From Sulfurisphaera javensis (lineage in GTDB: Archaea > Thermoproteota > Thermoprotei_A > Sulfolobales > Sulfolobaceae): a DNA stretch of 64,000 nucleotides. The stretch spans positions 682,001-746,000 of the forward strand of contig NZ_AP031322.1 of NCBI RefSeq assembly GCF_041154675.1. Reading direction: 5' to 3'. The position numbers were made by a program, and so were the translations under genes. The notes under the pieces are model-generated. The model was not told the DNA's origin and searched no databases. It saw only the letters and a program-made list of their open reading frames with translations. Below are positions 28,500 to 40,777 of this stretch, one piece after another; position 1 is the first letter of the stretch; the number at the start of each line of letters is the position of its first letter.

Positions 28500-29230
28500 T
28501 CTGCAGTCTACCTTCTTTTATTAGTGTATTCCAAACTGGCTCATCCTGGTCTGGCCTAAATGAAAAACATAAAGGTACATATTTATCGCTATATAATTTG
28601 ACTTGATTAGTGCAAGGCGTATATTCATTTAACTTATGCCTATATGTTTCATTTTGATACTCTTCCCATGTAATTTTTTTATCGTCATAGTTTGCAATAT
28701 GGTAGGGACTTGAAAGAAGCGACGAACATATTCTTATAGTATGATCTGGATGAATAAGCACTCTCTCACCCATCTTTACAGGACAATAACCATAAAATTT
28801 AGGGTTCTCGTAAAACTTTTCTTTTTCTATTACTTGCAACGGTAACCTTTCTTTTATTTTATATTCCCCTCTATTTATTTTCTCTTTAATTTCCTTATAT
28901 ATATAAATCCATGTTTCTGGGTTTAATGCTCATATGTGATGTTCGTGCATCTATCTCGGTACCCATTTGAAATACTACATGAAAGTTTATTGTGGTAACC
29001 CCTAACTTTTTCAGCAAATTTTATCATCCCATCTATGAGTTCTTCCTTATTATTTTTCTTAATTAAGTACTTTGTTATTGTAGTATTCTGATTTTCTTTC
29101 ATTTTTATTACTTTAACCCAAAATAAACTTTTATTCACTTTTTTCCTCTTAGTTGGTAAAAACTGTTTATTTGAAAGTTATTTTTCATTCCAGTAAAAAT
29201 TATATCTTTTAATCCTTTATTGTACCTATT
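28477..29230 (-). pseudogene. Radical SAM/SPASM-like protein relic, multiply frameshifted
   Basis: The C-terminal part is clean (28477-28839: FYGYCPVKMGERVLIHPD...RICSSLLSSPYHIANYD...TPCTNQ...PLCFSF), with Cys spacing like a SPASM or twitch domain. Upstream the similarity continues across frame changes: NPETWIYIYKEIKEK, then GTEIDARTSHMSI, then NFHVVFQMG, then KEELIDGMIKFAEKVRG, and LKDIIFTGMKNNFQINSFYQ, the usual central part of a radical SAM barrel. The N-terminal CxxxCxxC segment is gone. The order and overlap with the MFS gene indicate a former operon. Confidence 0.6.
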
Positions 29231-29307
29231 TCTTCGAAATTTATAATTACAGTTTTTATAATTGATATAAAGATTAATTAGTAAGAAGAATTATCAAGTA
29301 TAAACTC

Positions 29308-29712
29308 TCAAACACTCACAATTTTCTTTAGAATATCTTCTGGTATTTCAACTGATTTCCAAACTTTAGGATTTATAGCGACTTGAATAACATATCCTTC
29401 AGTAGTAACTTGTCCTTCTTTTAATATTTTAAAATCAAATCTAATTACCTTTTTTGATAAAGCTTTAGGAGAAAGAAGTATCGTTAATCTATCCCCTAAC
29501 TTTACTGGTTTCTTGTAAGTTGCATGAGACTCAACCATGACAAACCATAATTCATCATTTACATTAGGATAGGGTATTCCGGCTTTTTCTCTCATATACT
29601 TTTCTATCGTGTTTGTAAAGAATCTGTAATATGAAGCATAATGTGCTATTCCTTGTGCGTCGGTATCATATATTCTTACTGTTTCCTCAAAGATAAATTC
29701 AGCTGAGGACAT
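29308..29712 (-). CDS. Hotdog-fold acyl-CoA thioesterase
   Basis: 134 residues, YbgC/4HBT type. The active-site region reads RIYDTDAQGIAHYASYYRFF (about 12-31), with the conserved Asp and the helix that follows. It hydrolyses an acyl-CoA thioester. It lies 25 bases downstream of the arginine deiminase gene. Confidence 0.85.
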   Translation of the reverse strand: MSSAEFIFEETVRIYDTDAQGIAHYASYYRFFTNTIEKYMREKAGIPYPNVNDELWFVMVESHATYKKPVKLGDRLTILLSPKALSKKVIRFDFKILKEGQVTTEGYVIQVAINPKVWKSVEIPEDILKKIVSV

Positions 29713-29737
29713 ACTTTATTATTTTTCTTTGAAGCTT

Positions 29738-30727
29738 TTAATCTCTTCTAATGACTGCAGTCATACAATGAATTCCTCCAGCTCCACCAGTTAAATTTTC
29801 AACATTTACTTCTATAACATCAAACTCTTTAAACTTCTTACTATTTTTTGGAGAGATAATTTTACCATCATCAATAGTTAAAAAGTTTGTTAAATGTTGT
29901 TTAGCTTCTCTTTCACTTATCTCTATTAAATTAAATCCTTTTTTTCTTGTTATATAATCGTAAAAAGTAGTTACCTCGATAAGCTTGCCGTAATAATAAA
30001 CCTCAGTTTTACTTTCTTCCATAAGCTTCTTTACTCCAACTACAGTATTTGATGAAGGAACATTAAAGAACGTATCTAAATGAAAGAATTCCTTTCTACT
30101 TTCATGAACAACCGCAACTTCTCCGTAATTAAAAAGCTCAGAAACTCCATCAATGTCACTTCTATTCCCAATTCCTATTAATAGAAAATCGTCCATTGGG
30201 AAAAAGTCTCCTCCCTCTAACTTTCCTTTCCTTATTTCTCTATAATTAATTCCAAGAGCTTCCCAGAATAGTTTTGTTATCTCTACTTCCCTTTCTCTTT
30301 GTTTTGTTGCCATCTTACCGATTATAATACCATCTTTTACAGTAATTTGTTGATCTCGCATGAAATAAAGGTTAGGTAACGGGTCGGAAATTATAACTTT
30401 TCCTTCACTTATTGAGGGTCTAAGAATGAGTAATTCGACAAGGTAATTGGGATCATCAAGGTTAGAATTAACTATAGTTTTTATTTTCTCACGAAACTGC
30501 TTATCTCCTTTTATTTTTCTAATGAAAGTTTGTCTTAATCTATAAACCTTTATTCCTTCTTCTTCTAACGTTTTCCTAAGTTCATCATGTTCCTTCCTAG
30601 CTTTGCTTAGATTAAATGATCTTTCAAAAAGGAACTCCGAGGGATTAAGTAATGCAAATATAACCTCATTTCCGGGTTTATGGACAGCTACTTCCCTAAG
30701 CTTTGCCCATTCGGATTTTGCTGACAT
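29738..30727 (-). CDS. arcA: Arginine deiminase-like enzyme
   Basis: 329 residues of the guanidino-group modifying superfamily. Landmarks: YFMRDQQI, LEGGDFF, FFHLDTFFN (catalytic His) and GGIHCMTAV with the nucleophile C321. These match arginine deiminase, which converts arginine to citrulline and ammonia. It is shorter than the bacterial enzyme (about 400). No ornithine carbamoyltransferase or carbamate kinase gene is in the window, so energy-yielding arginine fermentation is not supported by context. Confidence 0.85.
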   Translation of the reverse strand: MSAKSEWAKLREVAVHKPGNEVIFALLNPSEFLFERSFNLSKARKEHDELRKTLEEEGIKVYRLRQTFIRKIKGDKQFREKIKTIVNSNLDDPNYLVELLILRPSISEGKVIISDPLPNLYFMRDQQITVKDGIIIGKMATKQREREVEITKLFWEALGINYREIRKGKLEGGDFFPMDDFLLIGIGNRSDIDGVSELFNYGEVAVVHESRKEFFHLDTFFNVPSSNTVVGVKKLMEESKTEVYYYGKLIEVTTFYDYITRKKGFNLIEISEREAKQHLTNFLTIDDGKIISPKNSKKFKEFDVIEVNVENLTGGAGGIHCMTAVIRRD

Positions 30728-30756
30728 GAATATACATTTTATTTAAACGTAAAAAA

Positions 30757-31017
30757 TTAGGATGAAATGTAAAACACTCTTCCATCTTTTAAAGTAATCT
30801 TTTTACATGTCTTTCCTGGCTTTACATTATAATAAGAAGTTTTACCATCAATAGTCGTTCCAGCTACAATAACTCCCTTCTCGTATAAGTTCATTATCAT
30901 TTTGCATATATCATCTGGCGGTACAGAATCCTCTATTTTTTCTACATTCTTTTTATTTATTCTTATCGGTTGGAAATTTGGGATTTCAATAATTATCTCA
31001 TTTTCTGTTTCTTGCAT
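30757..31017 (-). CDS. Small hypothetical protein, 86 residues
   Basis: Not recognised. The sequence alternates strands and a helix (PPDDICKMIMNLYEKGVIVAGTTIDGK), with Cys at about 37 and 70. It follows the kinase gene by 23 bases on the same strand, so it may belong to the ParA/kinase operon. Confidence 0.6.
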   Translation of the reverse strand: MQETENEIIIEIPNFQPIRINKKNVEKIEDSVPPDDICKMIMNLYEKGVIVAGTTIDGKTSYYNVKPGKTCKKITLKDGRVFYISS

Positions 31018-31040
31018 ATTTAGATATATGAATGATAAAA

Positions 31041-32591
31041 TTAAAAAACTTTCGAATAAAAGAATCTAAAGACTTCAGATGCTGTAGGCCTCTTTGTAGG
31101 AGAAGTCATGTACATAATAAAATTTGCTACATCCCTTTCAACGATATTTAAAGGAGAGTAGTCTCTAGTAACATATAACTTAAGATCTAACACAGACAAA
31201 TTCATTGTTGCAAAGAAATCTTCGTAAGCTTTAATCATTTGTGGTGAATTAAGTATTTTTCCAGTTAACAACTTAAAAGCTGTTGCACCCAAAGAGTATA
31301 TATCATCAAATGGTGTAATCCCTCCTAAAATCATAGACCTTACATGCTCTATTGAAGCGTACTCTGGAGTCAATTGAATTGCTTTTTCACCCACTTTAAC
31401 TGCACTCCCTAAATCGCTTAATTTAACTTCAATCTTCCCAGACATTAACGCTTTCAAATTCTCATCTGGCTTTTTAGTTAAAGGAGAAGTAAACAGTATA
31501 TTATGAGGTTTTACATCAGAATGAACATAACCACTCTTATGTATTTTATCTAAGCTAGAGGCTATTTTTGCTATAATTAGATAAACAACTTTTCTCCATC
31601 TAGGATCTGTGAAATTGTAATCATTCGCTGAACCACCAGCCATATACTCTAGGACTATATGAGGGGGGTTTAGAATATAATTTGTAATATCACCCTTTAA
31701 AATAGCATAGATATCTGGCTCATCGAAATGAACCGCATAAACTTTAACAATATTTGGGGATTTTTCTGAAAGTTGTACTAATACGCTTTCTTCATTCTTT
31801 ATATCCATTAACATATCCTTTATACTTCTTGTTGTAAAACTACTTGGGTTAAGTTTTGGAATTTTTATTGCATATAATTTTCCTCCTTTTTCAGCTTTAA
31901 GGACATAACTTAATCCTCCTTCACCAATCACATCAACAATCTTATAACCGTTTATTGTACTTCCTTTCCACATAACTGGCTTCCATTCTTTACATGCTTG
32001 TTTAAACCCATCTTTACATGCTCTCACCAATAGCTCGTTTCTCTTTTCTTGATAAAAATGGGACAAAATGTAAAGATATTTGCCCGGTAAATTCATCTCA
32101 CTTAATTTTTCTAAGTCTTTTTTCCTCATTTTTCTAATAGTTTGAACAAAGTAGTACTCCGCATCAGCTCTTGCAAAGCATTCAGCAAATTTGATTAAAT
32201 TTCTGCAATTTAAATAATCATTCGATTTTTGTACGTATCTAAGGATTACTCTACAATTGTTCTCTCTGCATATATTCCATCTTAATCTATAAATCAAAAA
32301 AGCCACTGCTCCCCCAATTCCTCCATCAATTTCATATACATAAGGAAAGATTTTTGCAAATTTTAGAATATAAAAAGCAACAAAAATTAAGATAATAATG
32401 ATTGGAATTTTTAATCCTTCAATTAGGGCTTTTTTATAGTCTCTATAAAGTAAAAGGAGTGCAAGATAACCTAATAAGATAAAAAGAAAAGCAAAAGGTA
32501 GGAGAAGTAGATCGTAAACTGAAAGAAGTGCGAGAAGTATACCTAACGAAAAAACAACAACTCCGAAATTATGAACTAACTCTCTTAACAC
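31041..32591 (-). CDS. Membrane-anchored Ser/Thr protein kinase
   Basis: 516 residues. Four hydrophobic segments fill the first 105 residues, followed by a helical region (about 115-205) that may be a TPR-like module, then a eukaryotic-type kinase domain (about 216-500). Kinase motifs: GEGGLSYV (223-230), AIKI with K243, HSDVKPHN (catalytic loop with HSD in place of HRD) and LSDLGSA (DFG replaced by DLG). It lies 9 bases after a ParA-like gene; the pair should be co-expressed. Confidence 0.9.
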   Translation of the reverse strand: MLRELVHNFGVVVFSLGILLALLSVYDLLLLPFAFLFILLGYLALLLLYRDYKKALIEGLKIPIIIILIFVAFYILKFAKIFPYVYEIDGGIGGAVAFLIYRLRWNICRENNCRVILRYVQKSNDYLNCRNLIKFAECFARADAEYYFVQTIRKMRKKDLEKLSEMNLPGKYLYILSHFYQEKRNELLVRACKDGFKQACKEWKPVMWKGSTINGYKIVDVIGEGGLSYVLKAEKGGKLYAIKIPKLNPSSFTTRSIKDMLMDIKNEESVLVQLSEKSPNIVKVYAVHFDEPDIYAILKGDITNYILNPPHIVLEYMAGGSANDYNFTDPRWRKVVYLIIAKIASSLDKIHKSGYVHSDVKPHNILFTSPLTKKPDENLKALMSGKIEVKLSDLGSAVKVGEKAIQLTPEYASIEHVRSMILGGITPFDDIYSLGATAFKLLTGKILNSPQMIKAYEDFFATMNLSVLDLKLYVTRDYSPLNIVERDVANFIMYMTSPTKRPTASEVFRFFYSKVF

Positions 32592-32600
32592 AATTGAATA

Positions 32601-33299
32601 TTAAATATAAGATCTAATATATTCAACGAAAGGATCTAACTCAGTTAAATCCGTGTCAAAGTGCTTTATAAGAACCTCCTTTTTAAATGGAATTGTGAAA
32701 ATAAACGTATCTCTAAAATATTTTCTAATGTTATCGTAATTAATCTGATATCCACTCTTTACTTGATTAACTATAATTGCTAATGGATTAAATAATCTAG
32801 AACTAGTTTTTATGTTAAAGTTCTTCTTTAAGAGATCTGAAAGAAAGTCATTGATAGGTAACATAATCCTCATAGTGTAATCAATTATCTCGTCTGGAGG
32901 GGCTAAAATTGGAATGGCCTTATAAACATATTCATTGGTAGCTAGTATCCACGAGGTTAAATCCATTTCAAAGCACTGATCTGATGGAAGAGGAGGATTA
33001 TCTACAATAATTATATCAAAATCTTTATATTTTCTATATTCTTCTACAATTTTTTCTCTTTCTAGTGACATAAAGCTAGTAGAGCAACTTAGATCAACTA
33101 TTCTTATACCTCCAACATCTTTCCAATATACACCGCTTGGAAATTCGTCCTTTATGCCAAAAAAGTTAGAAATAGTTTTTGAGAATGATCTATCTATCAA
33201 TGCGACTTTTCTATTTATTGAAAGTTTTTTAGCTAATTGAAAGGCAATTAAAGATTTACCGACCCCTCCTTTTAAACTTATAATATTAATCCTATTCAT
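32601..33299 (-). CDS. ParA/MinD-like ATPase
   Basis: 232 residues. The deviant Walker A motif LKGGVGKS lies at 9-16; the switch/Walker B element is DFDIIIVDNPP near 93-103. Members of the family position DNA or protein complexes on the nucleoid or membrane. No ParB-like partner is adjacent; instead a membrane kinase follows, so phosphorylation-linked localisation is conceivable (inference). Confidence 0.85.
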   Translation of the reverse strand: MNRINIISLKGGVGKSLIAFQLAKKLSINRKVALIDRSFSKTISNFFGIKDEFPSGVYWKDVGGIRIVDLSCSTSFMSLEREKIVEEYRKYKDFDIIIVDNPPLPSDQCFEMDLTSWILATNEYVYKAIPILAPPDEIIDYTMRIMLPINDFLSDLLKKNFNIKTSSRLFNPLAIIVNQVKSGYQINYDNIRKYFRDTFIFTIPFKKEVLIKHFDTDLTELDPFVEYIRSYI

Positions 33300-33423
33300 T
33301 ATAATTATTATTCTCTTTTTAAGACTTATAAATATTCCTTATAAAATATAGATAGTCAATTCTTCATTAAAACTTAAGTACTTCGTTTTTAGTGAAATAC
33401 AAAATAACATAATTTAATATTTA

Positions 33424-34257
33424 TTAGCTTATCTTTTTTGGTATATCTCGATTCAAGAAACTACTAAAGCTCATTACGATAGGAATTATCGAATATACTA
33501 AGACTGAAATAATTGCTATATTAATGTTATTAGATATAGTGGGCAACAAATCGATTGCTTGAATTAATATACTAAAAGGAGAATTACTAACTAAAATAAA
33601 TGGTAATTGTGTTGCTCCCCATGATGGTAAGTATTCAGCAATTGTAATATATTGAGGAGAATGAGTTATTAGATTGATAAATTCAAGCACGTCAGATACT
33701 AAAATTGAACCTATTAGAATTGAACTTGAAATTATAAAGGATAAGCTACTTCTTCTTAATACTTCACCTATCATAAAGGCAATATTGAAAAATACTAAAG
33801 AAGAAAATAAAACAGAAGCAACAATTTCGGGTAAAAGATAAACATCTTGTTGACTCCCAAAAAGAGAAAAAGACATTAAAAGAGAAAGGATTACCATAAT
33901 ACCATAAATGAAAACTAATAAGGTAAAAGAACCTAACCATTTTTCAGTTATAAACCTGCTCCTAGTAATAGCTTTTGTAAGAAAGAAATCTATAGTTCCT
34001 TGTTCATATTCTTCTGACATAGATCCGGAAGAAATTGATATTGCTAAAAAGTGAAGTAAAAGACTTTGAGGCAAAAGAACTCCTAAAGCCCACATGTATG
34101 GATAAAAAGGAGTTAGTAAAACTTTAACCCTTTCTGAAGGAACAAAAGCTACTGCTAAGTATACAGCAATTTCAAAAAAGAGAGAAACAATAACTAAAAC
34201 TATAACTTTCTTCCTAGAAAATGCCCTTCTCCATTCATAAAGCATTATTTCCAACAC
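33424..34257 (-). CDS. ABC-2 type permease
   Basis: 277 residues with six hydrophobic segments, the ABC-2 exporter layout; the loop MSEEYEQGTIDFFLTKAITRSRF after the second helix is typical of ABC-2 permeases. The start overlaps the ATPase gene by 23 bases. Substrate unknown. Confidence 0.85.
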   Translation of the reverse strand: MLEIMLYEWRRAFSRKKVIVLVIVSLFFEIAVYLAVAFVPSERVKVLLTPFYPYMWALGVLLPQSLLLHFLAISISSGSMSEEYEQGTIDFFLTKAITRSRFITEKWLGSFTLLVFIYGIMVILSLLMSFSLFGSQQDVYLLPEIVASVLFSSLVFFNIAFMIGEVLRRSSLSFIISSSILIGSILVSDVLEFINLITHSPQYITIAEYLPSWGATQLPFILVSNSPFSILIQAIDLLPTISNNINIAIISVLVYSIIPIVMSFSSFLNRDIPKKIS

Positions 34258-35146
34258 TATTTATCGCCCTAGAATAAGCCTCTTCAAGATTTAAATCTAA
34301 GTAAAAACCTTTAATCTTAAACCCAGAAGAAATAAGCTTTTCAAGCAATTCCTCTCTTTTATCTTCTGACATAGAAATTATAACTCTGGAACCCTCTTTA
34401 AACACTTTTTTAACATATTCAAGCGAAGAAAGAAAGTTAACAATTTTCTCTTTATCATCATCATCACTCTCTATAATCACTTGAATTCCTAGGAATTTCT
34501 TCACTAAGTCTTCAACGTTCCCTTCAAAGATTATTTTACCTTTATAAATCATATAAACCCTATCAGACAATTTCTTTACATCCTCTAGCTCATGAGAGGT
34601 CATTAAAATTGAGGAACCTTCTCTTTTAAGTCTATCAAAAATCTGTCTTACCTTTAGCGTAAAAATTGGATCAATACCTATATTTGGTTCATCTAAAATT
34701 AGAATTTCAGGATTTCCTAAAAGGGCCTCTGCAATGGCTATCCTCTGTATCATTCCCTTACTATATTTAGCAATTTGCCTATTAGCAAACTCAGTCATAC
34801 CAACAACATCTAGTATTTCGTCAATTTCGTCTTTCTTTACTCCTTTTATTTTAGCTGATAATTCTAAGACTTGCCTTCCTGTCATAAAAGGAGGAAGATT
34901 AGGCAATTCTTGAACATAACCAAGATTCTTAAAGACTTTCTTGTCTTTAAAAGGATTCTTTCCTAAAATTCTAATTTCACCTTTATCTGGTCTTATCAAA
35001 GTTAAGATACTCCTAATCATAGTTGTTTTACCAGCACCATTAGGGCCTATTAATGAAACAAATTCTCCTTTTTTAACATTAATCGAAACATTAGAAAGAA
35101 CTTCCCTATTGCCATATCTCTTAACAAGCCCAATAACTTCAATCAT
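34235..35146 (-). CDS. ABC transporter ATPase
   Basis: 303 residues. Walker A GPNGAGKT (about 34-41), Q-loop YVQELP, signature YSKGMIQRIAIAEALL and Walker B ILILDEPNIGIDP are all present, followed by a C-terminal domain of the kind found in ABC-2 exporters. Pairs with the overlapping permease. Confidence 0.93.
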   Translation of the reverse strand: MIEVIGLVKRYGNREVLSNVSINVKKGEFVSLIGPNGAGKTTMIRSILTLIRPDKGEIRILGKNPFKDKKVFKNLGYVQELPNLPPFMTGRQVLELSAKIKGVKKDEIDEILDVVGMTEFANRQIAKYSKGMIQRIAIAEALLGNPEILILDEPNIGIDPIFTLKVRQIFDRLKREGSSILMTSHELEDVKKLSDRVYMIYKGKIIFEGNVEDLVKKFLGIQVIIESDDDDKEKIVNFLSSLEYVKKVFKEGSRVIISMSEDKREELLEKLISSGFKIKGFYLDLNLEEAYSRAINSVGNNAL

Positions 35147-35207
35147 AACTTAAATTAAGATTTCAGAATAAAAAACATTTTAACCTTCAAAGCTAAGAGA
35201 ATAGAAT

Positions 35208-37995
<2,788 letters not shown>

Positions 37996-38043
37996 TTTTT
38001 TACTCCGCACGTTCACTTTTTATTATTGGAGTAAAACTTATTA

Positions 38044-38058
38044 CTACATAAAATGTAG
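38044..38058. promoter_or_regulatory. Palindromic operator of vapBC
   Basis: CTACAT-AAA-ATGTAG, a perfect 6-3-6 dyad ending nine bases before the GTG of the antitoxin gene. VapB-type proteins commonly bind palindromes at their own promoter. Confidence 0.5.
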
Positions 38059-38066
38059 ATAATCTT

Positions 38067-38294
38067 GTGAGCTGGGTTACAATATCAACCAAAGTAAGAA
38101 GAGACTTATGGGAAAAAGCGAAAAAGTATAATATTAATATTTCTGAGGTGCTAAGGAGAGCTCTTGAAGAAGAAATAAAAGAAAAGGAAAAAGAAGAAGC
38201 CAGAAAAAGTGCTCTAATTATTTCCAAGGAATTAAACTTATCATCACAAGAAATCGTTAAAATAATAAGAGAGATCAGAGATGAAAAAACTTGA
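38067..38294 (+). CDS. vapB: VapB-type antitoxin
   Basis: 75 residues from a GTG start. A ribbon-helix-helix N-terminus (WVTISTKVRRDLWEKAKKYN) and a charged C-terminal tail that would wrap the toxin. The stop overlaps the toxin start by 14 bases, the usual toxin-antitoxin coupling. Confidence 0.85.
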   Translation: MSWVTISTKVRRDLWEKAKKYNINISEVLRRALEEEIKEKEKEEARKSALIISKELNLSSQEIVKIIREIRDEKT

Positions 38295-38652
38295 ATACGT
38301 AATTGATACAAGTTCAATTATAGAGTTAATTTTAACCAAAAAAGATAAGTCAATAGACATATTGGAGAGATGTATAACAGCAGATTTAGTCTTTTATGAA
38401 ATAGGAAATTTCTTATGGAAAACAAAGAAAATGGAACTACTTCATCACTTTTTAAACATTCTTAATCTTATTCAAATTGAAAATGTTAGCCTAAACAGTG
38501 AAGTGCTTAAACTCGCAATAAATGAAAATCTAACGTATTATGACTCTGTGTACTTATACCTAAGTAAAAAATATAACTTAACGTTACTAAGTGAGGATAA
38601 GGATTTAAGAAGTAAAGGAGCTAAATCAATACATGAGATATTTTCAAATTAG
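38281..38652 (+). CDS. vapC: VapC-type PIN-domain toxin ribonuclease
   Basis: 123 residues. PIN acidic residues are visible: D9 (VIDTSSIIE), E41 (VFYEIGN), D94 (YYDSVYLYLS) and D112 (SEDKDLR; approximate positions). Expected to cleave RNA when freed from VapB. Confidence 0.88.
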   Translation: MKKLEYVIDTSSIIELILTKKDKSIDILERCITADLVFYEIGNFLWKTKKMELLHHFLNILNLIQIENVSLNSEVLKLAINENLTYYDSVYLYLSKKYNLTLLSEDKDLRSKGAKSIHEIFSN

Positions 38653-38686
38653 AGGGAAAAGTTGGACTTTATTAAACCTAAAAGAT

Positions 38687-38971
38687 TTAGTTACCTACTA
38701 AAATGAATTTTTTAGTTTTTCTGTCTTCTATAACTCTTCCCTCTTCTGCTAACTCATATAAAGCCTTTCTTATCTTCTCATCACTTGCTAAATTAGTTAA
38801 CACTGAATGAATTTCCTTTACGTCCATTGGCTTCTCTTTAAGTAAATCAACAATAACTCTCTTTAATTCATCTTCTTCTGGCGCTATTACTACTGTAACC
38901 TCATCATCGTCATAAACGACTTCTAAATTCTCCTCTATTTCCTTCCTCTTCTTATTTACTAATGCACTCAT
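38687..38971 (-). CDS. Small winged-helix-like protein
   Basis: 94 residues. An acidic N-terminal third precedes a winged-helix pattern (VDLLKEKPMDVKEIHSVLTN...IRKALYELAEEGRVIEDRKTKKFIL). Probably a DNA-binding regulator, based only on this pattern. Confidence 0.6.
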   Translation of the reverse strand: MSALVNKKRKEIEENLEVVYDDDEVTVVIAPEEDELKRVIVDLLKEKPMDVKEIHSVLTNLASDEKIRKALYELAEEGRVIEDRKTKKFILVGN

Positions 38972-39258
38972 GACTATCCATTATATAATATGTAATACTA
39001 AAATATAAACTTTTGTTAATCATATTTGAAGTGTTTAAATCCATTGGTTCAAATATTATAATTACAATTAAAGGAAGTAAATGAAGGAAAAGATATGATC
39101 ACAATTTGAGGTATTATTTTATTAAACCATTAAAGCATTAGCATCTCTAACAACATTGTATTATATAAAAAATCATTCTCTTTATAAATAGTTAATTAGA
39201 AAACGAGATATTAATTAGAAAAATAATTTATGCCTTATTAATCACACAAAATTTAAAC
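38972..39258. other. AT-rich intergenic stretch
   Basis: About 290 bases with no gene or clear dyad on either strand. Confidence 0.4.
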
Positions 39259-40638
39259 TTACTTAATTTGTTCTGAAACTAATTCTTCACCAGAAGCAAC
39301 TTCGAGTGGTTTATTCTTTGTCTCTGGTATAAAGAGTAAAGTTATTATGGCTGCAACAAATGCTAAAGAACTTAAGAAACCAACTGCAAATCCTTCTCCA
39401 TACATACTGAAAAGTTCTGGAAAAACAAAGGACGTCAACGAAGCTCCCGTTCTTCCAGCAGCAACTGTAATTGACTGGACAGTTCCTCTTACTTTTGTTG
39501 GTGCTAATTCAACTCCTAATAATCCGGCTGCACTTATTGAACCTGGTCCTGCCTGCATAAAGAAATTTTCCATACCGTAGAGTATTAAGGCCCCAACAGC
39601 TGGTATATAAGCTTTTAATGCTGCAAATGCTAGTAAAGAACTAGCCATTCCAAAGAAACCTAAAACTTGCATAGGTTTTCTTCCTATTCTATCAATGGTA
39701 AATATTGCAACCAATCCACCAGGTATGACGAATCCAAATTCCATAATAAATTGAAATATTGCACTATTATTAATCCCTACGCTCGAAGCTATATCAGAAG
39801 GACCAAATAAAATTCCAGCGTAAGCTACAATATCAAATAAGAACCAAAGTAGTGCAGCTGGAACGAATATTTTCCAGAACTTCTTAAAGTATACGCTAAA
39901 TGGTATATCATCTTTCAGATTTGATGATACATTAGTCTCTGTTTTTGTTAAAGTTCTTACTACCTCCTTAAACTTCTCAGTATCACCTTTGATTCTTAGT
40001 AAGTATCTGGGTGTTTCTGGGATTTTTCTCCTTAAATAAATTACTGAGGCAGCTGGAATTGCGCCAGAAGCTAAAACAATTTTCCAAGCTATCGAGGAAG
40101 GTACTCCTAAAGCTTGTAATATTAAGTAAATTGCTGCAGCCGTAGTAGCACCAAAGCCCCACATCATTCCAAAACCGAAAGCAATTAATTTTCCTCTGTC
40201 CTTAGCATTAGAGTGTTCTGCCATTATCATTGGCGAAAGAACGTAATCAGCGCCAACACCTAGACCAAGAAGTCCCCTAACTATAACAAGTTCTAATGAT
40301 GAAGTCACAAAAGCTTGCAATAATGCGCCTATTGAAAGTAAGGCCACGTCAATACCGTAGAATGTTTTCCTACCTCTGTTTGAAAGAATTCCAAAAACTA
40401 TAGCACCTATTGCAGCTCCTATTAAAGCTGAGCCAGCAATAAGGCTATCCCACAAAAGATAGTCTGGAGAGTTTTTAGTTATTCCAAAAGTTGCTAAAAC
40501 AGTAGTTAATACTATTCCTATTGAAGAAAGATCATATCCATCAGTAAAGACTCCCATTCCAGTAGTTAATAAAGACTTTATATGCCATACGTCGAAGTTT
40601 CTGCTATCGAGAGGTTTGAAAACATCTGATAATTTCAT
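39259..40638 (-). CDS. MFS symporter, phosphate/sugar porter type
   Basis: 459 residues, 12 helices. The N-terminus ([17 protein letters not shown]) and the [16 protein letters not shown] block are those of the phosphate:H+ symporter branch of the sugar porter group; [13 protein letters not shown] follows helix 6 and [10 protein letters not shown] sits between helices 8 and 9. Probably imports phosphate or an organic acid with protons. Confidence 0.85.
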   Translation of the reverse strand: MKLSDVFKPLDSRNFDVWHIKSLLTTGMGVFTDGYDLSSIGIVLTTVLATFGITKNSPDYLLWDSLIAGSALIGAAIGAIVFGILSNRGRKTFYGIDVALLSIGALLQAFVTSSLELVIVRGLLGLGVGADYVLSPMIMAEHSNAKDRGKLIAFGFGMMWGFGATTAAAIYLILQALGVPSSIAWKIVLASGAIPAASVIYLRRKIPETPRYLLRIKGDTEKFKEVVRTLTKTETNVSSNLKDDIPFSVYFKKFWKIFVPAALLWFLFDIVAYAGILFGPSDIASSVGINNSAIFQFIMEFGFVIPGGLVAIFTIDRIGRKPMQVLGFFGMASSLLAFAALKAYIPAVGALILYGMENFFMQAGPGSISAAGLLGVELAPTKVRGTVQSITVAAGRTGASLTSFVFPELFSMYGEGFAVGFLSSLAFVAAIITLLFIPETKNKPLEVASGEELVSEQIK

Positions 40639-40745
40639 TTTAAATTAAGATATTATTAATCCTTTATAAAGATTATGTATTTATTCCCTATAATAATATA
40701 GTTATATTAATAGCTTATATAGGTATATATAGACTTGATAGGGAA

Positions 40746-40777
40746 ACTATATATATCTCGTCACACATCTTATCTCA
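40746..40777 (+). promoter_or_regulatory. TATA element deciding the start at 40777
   Basis: ACTATATATAT (40746-40756) is centred 26 bases before the ATG at 40777, fitting a leaderless transcript and ruling against the earlier TTG at 40735. Confidence 0.55.

Noticed and set aside
38000-38317. 105-residue minus-strand frame over vapB
   Set aside because: Antisense to a well-supported antitoxin gene and Ser/Leu/Phe-rich without motif.
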